Part shown: positions 45,016 through 53,763 of the stretch, in pieces
Numbering within the stretch: position 1 is the first letter of the stretch
How the letters are laid out: each line of letters begins with the position of its first letter
From: Halomonas nitroreducens
Lineage (GTDB): Bacteria > Pseudomonadota > Gammaproteobacteria > Pseudomonadales > Halomonadaceae
Length of the DNA stretch: 54,919 nt
Assembly (NCBI RefSeq): GCF_003966155.1
Contig: NZ_RXNS01000023.1
Location: 1-54,919 of the forward strand
Direction: 5' to 3'
The notes under the pieces: generated by a model
What the model saw: only the letters and a program-made list of their open reading frames with translations
Told to the model about the DNA's origin: nothing
The model's database searches: none
Translations under genes and position numbers: made by a program

Positions 45016-46632
45016 ATGACGGAGTTCAAGCTGCCCGATATCGGCGAAGGTATCGTGGAGTGTGAAGTCGTGGAATGGCGCGTCGACGAGGGCGATGCCA
45101 TCGAGGAAGACCAGCCGGTGGTCGAGGTGATGACCGACAAGGCGCTGGTGGAGATCACCGCCCCCGAGGCCGGCCGGGTCACCAAGCTGCACGTGGGCAA
45201 GGGCGAGATCGCCAAGGTCCATGCACCGCTGTTCGCCTACGACGCCAAGGGCACGACCGCCGAGGCATCCCCGAGCGAAACGCCGGCGCCGAAGGCGGAG
45301 GCCGAGCCCCAGGCTCCGCCGGCGAGCGGTGGCCAGGCCCCGAGTGGCGGCGAGGCGCCTGCCCCGGCAGGCCAGGCCAAGGACTTTATCCTGCCGGATA
45401 TCGGCGAGGGCATCGTCGAGTGCGAGGTGGTCGAGTGGCGCGTGGCCGAGGGCGAGGAGATCGAAGAGGACCAGCCGGTGGTCGATGTCATGACCGACAA
45501 GGCCATGGTCGAGATCACCGCCCCCGAGGCCGGCCGGGTCACCAAGCTGCACGTGGGCAAGGGCGAGGTCGCCAAGGTCCATGCGCCGCTGTTTGCCTAT
45601 ATGCCCGAGGGTGGTGCCGAGCCGGCCGAGAGTGCCCCGGCCGGCCAGGCGGCCCGGGCCGAGACGCCGCGGGCACCGGGCGAGGGCGTCGCCCCGGCGC
45701 CCCCCGCCCGCACCGGCCGGGGACCCCACGGCCGGGTCCCGGCGAGCCCCGCCGTGCGGCGCCTGGTTCGCGAGCATGCGCTGCGACTCGAGGAGATTCC
45801 CGGTTCCGGGAAGGACGGCCGCGTGCTCAAGGAGGACGTGATCGCCTACCTGGAAGGGGGCGAGGCGAGGGCGCCCCAGGCGGCCGCCACGGCGTCGCCG
45901 GCGCCCGCCCAGCCGGCCGGGCAGGGCGAGGTGCGCGTCGAGCCGCTGCGCGGCGTGCGCGCGGCCATGGCCCGGCAGATGGTGGCCGCGGCCTCGACCA
46001 TCCCGCACTTCCAGTACGGCGAGGAGATCGACGTCACCGAGTTGCTGGCGCTGCGCGAGCGGCTCAAGCCCAGGGCGGAGGCCAAGGAGGCCCGGCTCAC
46101 CCTGATGCCCTTCTTCATGAAGGCCATGGCGCTGGCGATCCAGGACTTCCCGATCCTCAACAGCCGGCTCAACGAGGCCGCCGACGAGATCCACTACCTG
46201 CCGTCCTGCAATATCGGCATGGCGGTGGACGGCAAGGCGGGCCTGATGGTGCCCAACGTCAAGGCCGTGGAGACGCGCAGCCTGCTGGAGGTGGCCCGCG
46301 AGATCCAGCGCCTCACCGGCGAGGCCCGGGAGGGCCGGGTGGCCCAGGCCGACCTCCGGGACGGGACCATCAGCATCTCCAACATCGGGGCCCTGGGCGG
46401 CACCTATGCCGCGCCCATCATCAACGCCCCGGAGGTGGCCATCGTGGCCATCGGCAAGACCCAGTGGCTGCCGCGCTTCGATGCGGCCGGCGAGGTCACC
46501 CGGCGGGCGATCATGACCGTGACCTGGGCCGGCGATCACCGGCTGATCGACGGCGGCACCATCGCCCGCTTCTGCAATGCCTGGAAGGGCTACCTCGAAG
46601 ACCCCGAGACGCTACTGCTCGAACTGGCCTGA
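45016..46632 (+). CDS. bkdB: Branched-chain 2-oxoacid dehydrogenase E2 (dihydrolipoyl acyltransferase), two lipoyl domains
   Basis: A 538-residue E2 core subunit that transfers the acyl group from E1 to CoA. Two nearly identical lipoyl domains lie at residues 3-78 and 123-198, each with the lipoylated Lys in VMTDKA, joined by Ala/Pro-rich linkers. A peripheral-subunit-binding domain follows (VPASPAVRRLVREHAL, about 235-275), then the catalytic domain ending with the active-site DHRLIDGGTIARF. BCKDH E2 usually has a single lipoyl domain. The second domain is offset exactly 360 bases from the first, with long stretches of near-identical DNA, suggesting recent tandem duplication or gene conversion. 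No E3 gene is in the window. Confidence 0.94.
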   Translation: MTEFKLPDIGEGIVECEVVEWRVDEGDAIEEDQPVVEVMTDKALVEITAPEAGRVTKLHVGKGEIAKVHAPLFAYDAKGTTAEASPSETPAPKAEAEPQAPPASGGQAPSGGEAPAPAGQAKDFILPDIGEGIVECEVVEWRVAEGEEIEEDQPVVDVMTDKAMVEITAPEAGRVTKLHVGKGEVAKVHAPLFAYMPEGGAEPAESAPAGQAARAETPRAPGEGVAPAPPARTGRGPHGRVPASPAVRRLVREHALRLEEIPGSGKDGRVLKEDVIAYLEGGEARAPQAAATASPAPAQPAGQGEVRVEPLRGVRAAMARQMVAAASTIPHFQYGEEIDVTELLALRERLKPRAEAKEARLTLMPFFMKAMALAIQDFPILNSRLNEAADEIHYLPSCNIGMAVDGKAGLMVPNVKAVETRSLLEVAREIQRLTGEAREGRVAQADLRDGTISISNIGALGGTYAAPIINAPEVAIVAIGKTQWLPRFDAAGEVTRRAIMTVTWAGDHRLIDGGTIARFCNAWKGYLEDPETLLLELA

Positions 46633-46653
46633 CGGCGTTGGCCAGGACGGGGG

Positions 46654-46677
46654 CCGGGGAGGTGTCATGCTCCCCGG
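46654..46677 (+). terminator. Stem-loop between E2 and the kinase gene
   Basis: CCGGGGAG / CTCCCCGG, 8 bp, 8-base loop, 21 bases after the E2 stop. No U-run, so read-through into the kinase gene is possible. Confidence 0.45.
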
Positions 46678-46720
46678 TGCCCGATACCATGGTGCAGGAA
46701 AGTCGCGAAGGGCGAGGCCG

Positions 46721-48577
46721 ATGACCCAGCCGTTGCAGCAGTTCTATATCCCGGAAGACCAGTCGGTCTACCTGCTGAGCCACCACGACGCCCGCAAGCT
46801 CAAGGAGTGGGTAGCGCTGTGCCAGGCCCAGCTCGAGCAGCTGGGCTATAGGCATATCGAGCTGATCGGCAAGGGCGCCTACGGCTTCGTCTTTGCCGGC
46901 CTGACCGCCACTGGCGAGGAGTACGTCTTCAAGTTCACTCGGGTCAACCTGCCCCAGCACCTGCAGGACCGCCTCGAGGAGGAGGCCTTCATGCTGGAGC
47001 AGGTCGCCCATCCCCGGGTCCCCCGGCTGATCGTCTTCCAGCGGGTGCGCAATCAGTCGATCCTGGTGATGCAACGGGCGCCTGGGGTCAACCTGGAGGA
47101 GGTCTCGCTGCGCGAGGGGCAGCTGTCGCCGCGACTGATCGTGCGCATCGCCGACCAGCTCGCCGACATCCTGCGCGCCCTGCGCCGCGAGTCCGGGCCC
47201 TCCGGCAAGCCCGTGGTGCACGGCGACATCAAGCCGTCCAACCTAGTCTATGACGAGGCGCGCGAGACCATCGCGCTGATCGACTGGGGCTCCTCGGTGT
47301 TCGCCCAGCTCGACGCCGAGCTGCAGTTTGTCTCGGCCAACGTCATGGAGCTGATGTCGGACAACCTCCAGCAGACCAACGCCCGGCTTGGCGACGTCTA
47401 CTTCATCGGCGAGGAGCAGCTCAACGGCGCGCTGTCCTCGCCGCGTTTCGACGAACAGGGGGCGGCCGGCACCCTCTATGCTCTGGCCTCCGCCCAGTCG
47501 TGCCGCTTCGGGCATCGCGCCATCCCGGCTACGTCACTCGGCCTGCCCATGGAGTTCGCCCGCATGCTCGACGGCATGCTGGACCCGGACCCCCGTACCC
47601 GCATGAAGGCGGGTGACCACTTCATCCGCGAGATGCCGCGACTGGGCAAGCTGGTGATGCTGGATCTGCCGAGCCCGCCGGAGGCGCCCATGGTGCCGGT
47701 CTGGACCCGGCCGGCCGACCGCGAGATCGACACCGTGGTCTACAGTTCGCGCAAGTCCTTCCTGCGCGAGGAGGGCGTACGCGAGACCTTGAACGACGTC
47801 AACGACGTCCAGCTGGATCGCTATTACAAGAACTTCATGCAGGGCATGGGCGAGACCGAGAAGGCCTTCCTGGCCGCGGTGAGCCGGCTCGGCAAGTACC
47901 CCGTGGTGGGCGGGCTGGCGGTGCGCTGGGAGGTCGATGGCGTCTATATCGATACCTCCCTGAACCTCCACGACCCGGCGCTCAAGCCGGCCTTCGTGGC
48001 TGCGGTCAACAACATGGTGACCCTCGCCCGGGCCATCCACCGGCGCGGCATCTTCAAGAGCTGCCTGTTCAATGCCCGGGACACCCTGCACCTGGACCGA
48101 GAGGGGCCCGACCGGCCCTTCGTGGTCTCGCCGGACCTTCGCCTGGCCTACGAAGTCAGCGCTGTCCCCGAGCTGGAGGATCGCTCGCGGCTGCACAGCT
48201 ACTTCGAGGACGGGCCGGACCCGGAGGAGTTCCTGGTGCTGCCCGAGGCGATCATCACGTCCCTGGAGGCCCTCAACGAAATCCACCATACCGGCATGAT
48301 CATCTTCGAGGCGTTGCCCGAGCACCTGAAGATCCACAGCCACTACCGCCTGCTCGACCCGTCCCGGGAGGATGAGTTCCGCCGCCGGCTGGATGACATC
48401 CTCGACGCCGTGGGGCTGATCGAGGGGCTCGGGGTCTCGGGGTTCATGAAGATGCCCTACAAGGACACCCGCTACTTCGCCCACGTGGCCCGCCAGCCGG
48501 AGCGCTTCTACCCCCGGGATCCCCGGTCAGCCCTGGAAGTCGCCCGGCGCGAGGCCGAGGCGGCACAGGGCGGCTGA
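46721..48577 (+). CDS. Hanks-type Ser/Thr protein kinase with a large C-terminal domain
   Basis: A 618-residue protein, no membrane segment seen. The kinase core covers about residues 45-310: glycine loop IGKGAYGFVFAG (about 50-61), ATP Lys in YVFKFTRV (about 70), catalytic VVHGDIKPSNLV (about 166-177, HGD in place of HRD) and metal Asp in ALIDWGSS (DWG in place of DFG). The remaining ~300 residues I do not recognise; they hold well-ordered segments (LGKYPVVGGLAVRWEVDGVYI in part). ATG 46721 is preferred, with AAGGG 8 bases upstream. It lies 88 bases after the BCKDH E2 gene on the same strand. A link to control of that complex is possible but unproven. Its stop is 3 bases from the convergent marR gene. 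Confidence 0.85.
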   Translation: MTQPLQQFYIPEDQSVYLLSHHDARKLKEWVALCQAQLEQLGYRHIELIGKGAYGFVFAGLTATGEEYVFKFTRVNLPQHLQDRLEEEAFMLEQVAHPRVPRLIVFQRVRNQSILVMQRAPGVNLEEVSLREGQLSPRLIVRIADQLADILRALRRESGPSGKPVVHGDIKPSNLVYDEARETIALIDWGSSVFAQLDAELQFVSANVMELMSDNLQQTNARLGDVYFIGEEQLNGALSSPRFDEQGAAGTLYALASAQSCRFGHRAIPATSLGLPMEFARMLDGMLDPDPRTRMKAGDHFIREMPRLGKLVMLDLPSPPEAPMVPVWTRPADREIDTVVYSSRKSFLREEGVRETLNDVNDVQLDRYYKNFMQGMGETEKAFLAAVSRLGKYPVVGGLAVRWEVDGVYIDTSLNLHDPALKPAFVAAVNNMVTLARAIHRRGIFKSCLFNARDTLHLDREGPDRPFVVSPDLRLAYEVSAVPELEDRSRLHSYFEDGPDPEEFLVLPEAIITSLEALNEIHHTGMIIFEALPEHLKIHSHYRLLDPSREDEFRRRLDDILDAVGLIEGLGVSGFMKMPYKDTRYFAHVARQPERFYPRDPRSALEVARREAEAAQGG

Positions 48578-48580
48578 GGC

Positions 48581-49114
48581 CTAGAGCGAGGCGGCGGAGC
48601 GCGCCGCCTGGTCGTAGAGCCCCGACATGGCTCGCAGGCTCGCGGCGATGCGGTGCAGGTCCTCGCGCTCGATGCCCAGCGTCGACAGCGAGTCGACCAG
48701 GCAGGCCTCGCGGATCTCCGCGTAGCGCTGGCAGGTCGCCCGCCCCTGGTCGGTGGTGCGAAAGAAGGTCTCCTTGCCGTGCTTCTCGCCTTCCACCAGC
48801 CCCAGCTTGCCCAGCTTCTTCAGCGCATAGGTCACCGTATGCGTGTCCTCCACGTTGAGTACCAGGCAGATATCGGCCTGACGCTTGGCGCGCTCCCGGT
48901 GGTTGATGCTGTGCAGCACCAGCACGTCGAGCGAGCCGAGCTCCGGCAGGCCGGCGGCGGTCATGCAACGCACCATCCAGCGCTGGAAGGCATGGCTGGC
49001 GATGATCATGCCGAACTCGAACTCCGAGAGCTCCTGGGCGTTGCGCGACAGGTGTTCCGAGGAGACGATCGGGCCGCGGGGCGACGCGGCGGTACGGCTG
49101 TCGTCCTGACTCAT
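48581..49114 (-). CDS. MarR-family transcriptional regulator
   Basis: A 177-residue winged-helix regulator. The DNA-binding part runs from LPELGSLDVLVLHSIN through ADICLVLNVEDTHTVTYALKKLGKLGLVEGEK-like sequence (about residues 58-110), with the wing at HGKETFFRTTDQG. Helical flanks provide the dimer interface. The start codon overlaps the TRAP large-subunit stop (TGATG), so it is translationally coupled to the transporter and probably controls that operon, perhaps pxpABC as well. Confidence 0.85.
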   Translation of the reverse strand: MSQDDSRTAASPRGPIVSSEHLSRNAQELSEFEFGMIIASHAFQRWMVRCMTAAGLPELGSLDVLVLHSINHRERAKRQADICLVLNVEDTHTVTYALKKLGKLGLVEGEKHGKETFFRTTDQGRATCQRYAEIREACLVDSLSTLGIEREDLHRIAASLRAMSGLYDQAARSAASL

Positions 49115-50412
49115 CAGTTGTTCCCCATGGCGGTGGGCAGGTAGGTGACGATCTCCGGGAAGACGCCGATCAGCACCACGCCGAGCATCATCAGGAAGAA
49201 GAAGGGCATGGCCGCCCAGGCGATGCTCAGGATGTTGCGGCCGGTCATGCCCTGGAGCACGAAGAGGTTGAAGCCGATCGGCGGGGTGATCTGCGACATC
49301 TCCACCACGATCACCAGGTAGATGCCGAACCAGATCAGGTCGATCCCCGCCGCCTCGACCATGGGCAGCAGGATCGAGGTGGTCAGCACCACCACCGAGA
49401 TGCCGTCCAGGAAACAGCCGAGCAGGATGAACAGCACCGTGAGCGCCGCGAGCAGCATCACCGGCGACAGCCCCAGGGTGCCGATCCAGGCGGCCAGGTC
49501 GCTGGGCAGCCCGGTGAAGCCCATGGCGGCGGTCAGGAAGGAGGCGCCGGCGAGGATGAAGGCGATCATGCAGGAGGTGCGCACGGCACCGAGCAGCGCA
49601 TCACGGAACACCCGACGGTCCATGCTGCCCTGGACCTTTGCCAGCAGCAGCGAGAGTACCACGCCCACGGCGGCGGCCTCGGTGGGCGAGGCCAGGCCGG
49701 CATAGATCGAGCCGATCACGCCGATGATCAGGCCCAGCATGGGGATCAGTCGCCGTGAGCGGCGCAGGCGCTCCCCCCAGCCGACCCGGGCATCGGCCGC
49801 CGGCACCTTGTCGGGATAGCGCCAGGCCCAGAGCATCAGGTAGCCGGCGAACAGGCTGATCAGCAGCAGGCCGGGAAAGATGCCGGCGATGAACAGCCGG
49901 GCGATGGACTGGTCGGTGGCCACGCCATAGACGATCAGGATGATCGAGGGCGGGATCAGCAGGCCCAGGGTCGCCGAGCCGGCCAGGGTGCCGATCACCA
50001 GCTGTTCGTCGTAGCCGCGACGGGTCAGCTCGGGGATGGTCATCTTGCCCATGGTGGCGCAGGTGGCGGCGGAGGAGCCGGAGACTGCAGCGAACAGCCC
50101 GCAGCCCACCACATTGGTATGCAGCAGGCGGCCGGGGATGCGCTGCATCCAGGGGGAAAGGCCGGTGAACATGTCGTCGGCCAGCCGCGAGCGGAACAGG
50201 ATCTCGCCCATCCAGATGAACATCGGCAGGGCGGTGAGCTCCCAGCTGTAGCTGGCGCCCCAGATGTCGGAAGCCATCACGTCCCCGGTGGGGATGGTGG
50301 TGAACTGGCTCAGCGCGATCCAGCCCAGGCCCAGCAGCGAGAAGGCCACCCAGACGCCGCTGCCGAGCAGCACCAGCAGCGTCACGAAGAGCGTCGTGGT
50401 CAGTATCAGCAT
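49114..50412 (-). CDS. TRAP transporter large permease (DctM family)
   Basis: A 432-residue inner-membrane protein with about 12 helices. Family features are GSSAATCATMGKMTIPEL near residues 114-131, GLLIPPSIILIVYGVATDQS near 150-169, ASPTEAAAVGVV near 246 and the C-terminal EMSQITPPIGFNLFVLQG. It couples solute uptake to the sodium gradient. It starts 13 bases after the small-subunit stop. The substrate may be 5-oxoproline or a related organic acid, because pxpABC lies divergently next to the operon; this is inference from context. Confidence 0.93.
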   Translation of the reverse strand: MLILTTTLFVTLLVLLGSGVWVAFSLLGLGWIALSQFTTIPTGDVMASDIWGASYSWELTALPMFIWMGEILFRSRLADDMFTGLSPWMQRIPGRLLHTNVVGCGLFAAVSGSSAATCATMGKMTIPELTRRGYDEQLVIGTLAGSATLGLLIPPSIILIVYGVATDQSIARLFIAGIFPGLLLISLFAGYLMLWAWRYPDKVPAADARVGWGERLRRSRRLIPMLGLIIGVIGSIYAGLASPTEAAAVGVVLSLLLAKVQGSMDRRVFRDALLGAVRTSCMIAFILAGASFLTAAMGFTGLPSDLAAWIGTLGLSPVMLLAALTVLFILLGCFLDGISVVVLTTSILLPMVEAAGIDLIWFGIYLVIVVEMSQITPPIGFNLFVLQGMTGRNILSIAWAAMPFFFLMMLGVVLIGVFPEIVTYLPTAMGNN

Positions 50413-50425
50413 GGTCGGTTCTCGC

Positions 50426-50977
50426 TTATTCCTGGTTGCCGTCGTCGATGGTGAAATCCCCGGGGCGGCGCAGGGCGGTGGCCAGTGTCTGCCCCCAGGC
50501 TTCGCCCAGGGCCAGGCAGAACAGCACGATCCCGGCGAGCATGGCCGACTGCGGCAGCCACAGGGGGATGCTGAGCAGGCCGTAGGAGGTCTCGCCGAAG
50601 GCGATGCTGTCGGCCAGCAGGCGGTACAGGTACCAGGCCAGGTAGAGGCACAGGGCCAGGGCCAGGCTCAGGCAGAACACCTCGACGAAGACCCGCCAGT
50701 GGGCCGGCAGCCGGCCGATGACCAGGGTCACGCGGATGTGCGCCCCGTGGATGAAGGTATAGGCCAGCCCCAGGAAGGTCGCGCCCACCAGCAGGAAGCC
50801 GGAGATCTCGGCGAGCCCGGGAATGGTCAGGCCGATGCGGCCCACACCGATGGCGGTGGTCAGCAGGTCGATGAGGCGACCGAGGATCTGGGCGGTGATA
50901 AGCGTGCAGATCAGCACCAGGCAGGTGGCGGACAGGTAGCCGCCGAGGTTGTAGAGGGGCCTGAGTCGATAGGACAT
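50426..50977 (-). CDS. TRAP transporter small permease (DctQ family)
   Basis: A 183-residue protein with four membrane helices (about residues 10-30, 52-72, 92-112 and 134-158). MSYRLRPLYNLGGYL is the natural start; an upstream in-frame ATG at 51028 adds an unrelated basic stretch. AFGETSYGLLSIPLWLP near residue 120 is typical of DctQ. It pairs with the large permease. Confidence 0.88.
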   Translation of the reverse strand: MSYRLRPLYNLGGYLSATCLVLICTLITAQILGRLIDLLTTAIGVGRIGLTIPGLAEISGFLLVGATFLGLAYTFIHGAHIRVTLVIGRLPAHWRVFVEVFCLSLALALCLYLAWYLYRLLADSIAFGETSYGLLSIPLWLPQSAMLAGIVLFCLALGEAWGQTLATALRRPGDFTIDDGNQE

Positions 50978-51038
50978 TTGGGGTACCCGAGGCTGCCGGG
51001 ACGTGGCCCGGCAGGTTGGTGGTGGCAATCGAGGACGC

Positions 51039-51063
51039 GACCGGCGGGCAGATCCCGCCGGTC
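51039..51063 (-). terminator. Intercistronic stem-loop between TRAP binding-protein and permease genes
   Basis: Perfect 10-bp stem GACCGGCGGG / CCCGCCGGTC with a 5-base loop. This position fits a partial terminator or mRNA-stabilising hairpin giving more binding protein than permease. Confidence 0.6.
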
Positions 51064-51071
51064 TGCCCCAG

Positions 51072-52076
51072 TCACTGCTTAGCGGCCCGGTAGGCCTCGA
51101 GGATGGTAGTGCCCTGCTCGCCGGCGCGCTCGGCCCACTCGTCGGTCATGGTGGCGCCGATCTCCTCGAGCTTGGCGGCGAGTTCCGGCGTCGGCGTGGT
51201 CACGGTGATGCCGTTCTCCTCGAGCACCGCCAGGGCCTCGTCGGTCTCCTCGCGGCTCATCTCCCAGCCCCGCTCCTCGGCTGTGGCGGCGGCGTCCAGC
51301 ACGGCCTGGCGAGTCGTCTCGTCGAGCCGCGAGAAGGCCCGCTCGCTGACGATGACCATGTTCTTGGGTAACCACAGCTGGGCATGGTTGAAGTGGCTCA
51401 GGTAGTCCCAGGCCTTGGTGTCGGCGCCGGTGGCCGGCGAGGTGATCATGGCATCCACGCGGCCGGTGCTGAAGGCGGTGGGAATGTCCGGCACCTCGAC
51501 CTGGGTCGGCACGGCGCCGGCCAGCTGGGCCAGCCGCTCGCTGGCCGAGTTGTAGGCACGCATGCTCAGGTTCTGCAGGTCCTCCGGCGCCTCGACGAGC
51601 TGGTTGGTGTAGATGCCCTGAGGCGGCCAGGGCACGGCGAACAGCAGGCGCAGCTGCTGCTCGGCGAGCTCCTCGGCGATGACCTCGCGGGAGGCCTCCC
51701 ACAGGGTTCGGGCGTCCTCGTAGCTGGCCGCCAGGTAGGGGACCGAGTCCACCTCGAAGATGGCGTTCTCGTTGGCCAGCCGGGACATGATCAGCTCGCC
51801 GATGGGCACGATGCCGCGCCGTACCGAGTTCTTGATCTCGGCATGGCCGATCAGCGAGCCGTTGGAATGTACCGTGATGTCCAGCTCGCCATCGGTGGCG
51901 TCGCGGACATCGTCGGCGAACTCGCGGATATTCACGGTATGGAAGGTGCGGTCGCCGTAGGGCGTCGGCATGTCCCACTCGGTGGCGGCCTGGGCGTCGA
52001 GGCCCAGGGTGGCCAGGCCCACGCCCAGCGCGATGGCAGAGGCGAGCCGGGGCAGCGGCAGTTGACGGACGGTCAT
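51072..52076 (-). CDS. TRAP transporter solute-binding protein (DctP family)
   Basis: A 334-residue periplasmic binding protein with a signal peptide (hydrophobic stretch to LGLDAQA-AT near residue 31). The ligand-gripping Arg lies in MRAYNSASERLAQLAG near residues 172-187, and DAMITSPATGADTKAWDYL near 210-228 follows, as in DctP proteins for organic acids. First gene of the dctP-dctQ-dctM-marR transcription unit. Divergent from pxpA with a 215-base AT-rich gap. Confidence 0.93.
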   Translation of the reverse strand: MTVRQLPLPRLASAIALGVGLATLGLDAQAATEWDMPTPYGDRTFHTVNIREFADDVRDATDGELDITVHSNGSLIGHAEIKNSVRRGIVPIGELIMSRLANENAIFEVDSVPYLAASYEDARTLWEASREVIAEELAEQQLRLLFAVPWPPQGIYTNQLVEAPEDLQNLSMRAYNSASERLAQLAGAVPTQVEVPDIPTAFSTGRVDAMITSPATGADTKAWDYLSHFNHAQLWLPKNMVIVSERAFSRLDETTRQAVLDAAATAEERGWEMSREETDEALAVLEENGITVTTPTPELAAKLEEIGATMTDEWAERAGEQGTTILEAYRAAKQ

Positions 52077-52249
52077 GAGCGGTTCCTCTCGCGGGTCGGT
52101 CTATTGTTATGGGGCAACGTGCGGCGTGATGGCCGCGCGATTCCATGGCTCTCGCTAGAGCATAGCGGGTGGAGGGGGAGAAGGTTATGCAGCAAGCGAG
52201 AGATACGTCAACGATATATAGACCAATTGATGATGTTATAGGAATAAAA

Positions 52250-52268
52250 CATTGATAATTTATCGATG
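52250..52268. promoter_or_regulatory. Imperfect palindrome in the TRAP/pxp divergent gap
   Basis: CATTGATAA-T-TTATCGATG pairs at 8 of 9 positions, 23 bases before the pxpA start. The surrounding 100 bases are much richer in A and T than the coding DNA. It is a good candidate operator for the MarR protein of the TRAP operon or a GntR-type regulator, but also close enough to overlap a pxpA promoter. Confidence 0.5.
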
Positions 52269-52291
52269 AAATTTTATCTGGAGAGATCCCC

Positions 52292-53047
52292 ATGAAATCT
52301 CTGCTCCTCAACGCCGACATGGGCGAAAGCTTCGGGCCCTGGGTGATGGGGCTGGACCATGAGGTCATGCCCCACGTCGACCTGGCCAACGTGGCCTGCG
52401 GCTTTCATGCCTCCGACCCCGACGTGATTCGCATGACCGTTCGCCTGGCACGCAAGCATGGCGTGACGGTGGGCGCCCACCCGGCCTACCCGGACATGGT
52501 CGGGTTCGGGCGTCGCTCCCTGGCCTGCAGTCCCGAGGAAATCGAGAACCTTGTGCTCTATCAGGTCGGGGCGCTGGCCGGGCTGTGCCGGGCGGAGGGC
52601 GTCTCCATTGGCTACATCAAGCCGCACGGGGCGCTCTACAACGACATGATGCGGGACCCCGAGATCCTCGCCGCCGTGATGCGGGCGCTGGTGGCCTACG
52701 ACGCCGACCTGCCGCTGATGGTCATGGCCACCCGGGATCCCTCCGAAGCGCGGAAGCTGGCCGACGAGCAGGGCGTGACCCTGTGGTTCGAGGCCTTTGC
52801 GGACCGCGCCTACGATGGCGAGGGACGGCTGATCTCGCGGCGCGAGCTGGGCGCCGTCCATCACGATACCGAGGTCATCGTCGACCAGGCCCGGCGCATC
52901 GCCCGGGGGGAGCCGCTGGTCGCCAGCGACGGCAGCGAGCTGGTGCTGGCGGCGGATACCCTCTGCGTGCACGGTGACAACGCCGAGTCGATCGCCGCCA
53001 TCAAGGCCATCCGCGCGGCCTTGAGCGAAGCGGGGGAGGCCGGATGA
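52292..53047 (+). CDS. pxpA: 5-oxoprolinase subunit A (LamB/YcsF family)
   Basis: A 251-residue subunit of the ATP-dependent 5-oxoprolinase PxpABC, which opens pyroglutamate to glutamate. [13 protein letters not shown] (residues 5-17), [14 protein letters not shown] (about 32-45), VGAHPAYPD near 64-72 and [11 protein letters not shown] near 108-118 are the YcsF signature. Length is standard. GGAGAG lies 9 bases before the ATG. First of three overlapping genes. Confidence 0.95.
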   Translation: MKSLLLNADMGESFGPWVMGLDHEVMPHVDLANVACGFHASDPDVIRMTVRLARKHGVTVGAHPAYPDMVGFGRRSLACSPEEIENLVLYQVGALAGLCRAEGVSIGYIKPHGALYNDMMRDPEILAAVMRALVAYDADLPLMVMATRDPSEARKLADEQGVTLWFEAFADRAYDGEGRLISRRELGAVHHDTEVIVDQARRIARGEPLVASDGSELVLAADTLCVHGDNAESIAAIKAIRAALSEAGEAG

Positions 53048-53763
53048 GGGCCATGCGATTGCCACGGCTCGAGTCCGCCGGTCTCGACGGCTGGCTGGTG
53101 CGCCTGTTCGAGGAGATCGACGAGGCCAACATGCCCTGGATCACCGCCCTGGTGCGGGACTGCGAGGCGGCCTTCGGCGAGGCGCTCGTCGACCTGGTGC
53201 CGTCCTACACCACCTTGCTGGTGGTCTTCGACCCGCTGGCGCTCTCGCCTGGCGAGGCACACCGGCGTCTGGCGGGCGTGGTGGCGTCCCTGCGCCCCGA
53301 CGAGGCGGCCGAGGGAGCGCCGCTGAGGGAGTTGCCCACCTGGTACGACCCCTCGGTGGGACCGGAGCTCGCCCGGCTCGCCGAGCGCAGCGGGCTGAGC
53401 GTGGAGGAGGTCGTCGAGCGGCACAGTGAGGCCACCTACCGGGTCTTCGCGCTGGGCTTCGCCCCGGGGTTCGCCTTCATGGGCAGTGTGGAGGAGCGCC
53501 TGGCGTGCCCCAGGCTCGAGACGCCCCGCAAGCGTGTGCCCGCGGGCAGCGTGGGGATCGCCGGTCGCCAGACGGCGGCCTATCCGATGGCCTCTCCGGG
53601 CGGCTGGAACCTGATCGGTCGCACCGCCGCGGTACTCTTCGACCGGGACCGCGAGGGCTTCAGCCTGCTGCAGGTGGGCGACAGGGTGCGCTTCGTGCCC
53701 GTGACGCGGGACGAGTTCGCCCGCCTGGGCGGTGATATCACGGCCATGGAGGACAAGCGATGA
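53044..53763 (+). CDS. pxpB: 5-oxoprolinase subunit B (KipI-like)
   Basis: A 239-residue cyclophilin-like subunit. [12 protein letters not shown] near residues 57-68, [12 protein letters not shown] near 137-148 and [30 protein letters not shown] (in part, near 165-195) are the family marks. Its start overlaps the pxpA stop (ATGA). Works as a complex with PxpC. Confidence 0.95.
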   Translation: MRAMRLPRLESAGLDGWLVRLFEEIDEANMPWITALVRDCEAAFGEALVDLVPSYTTLLVVFDPLALSPGEAHRRLAGVVASLRPDEAAEGAPLRELPTWYDPSVGPELARLAERSGLSVEEVVERHSEATYRVFALGFAPGFAFMGSVEERLACPRLETPRKRVPAGSVGIAGRQTAAYPMASPGGWNLIGRTAAVLFDRDREGFSLLQVGDRVRFVPVTRDEFARLGGDITAMEDKR

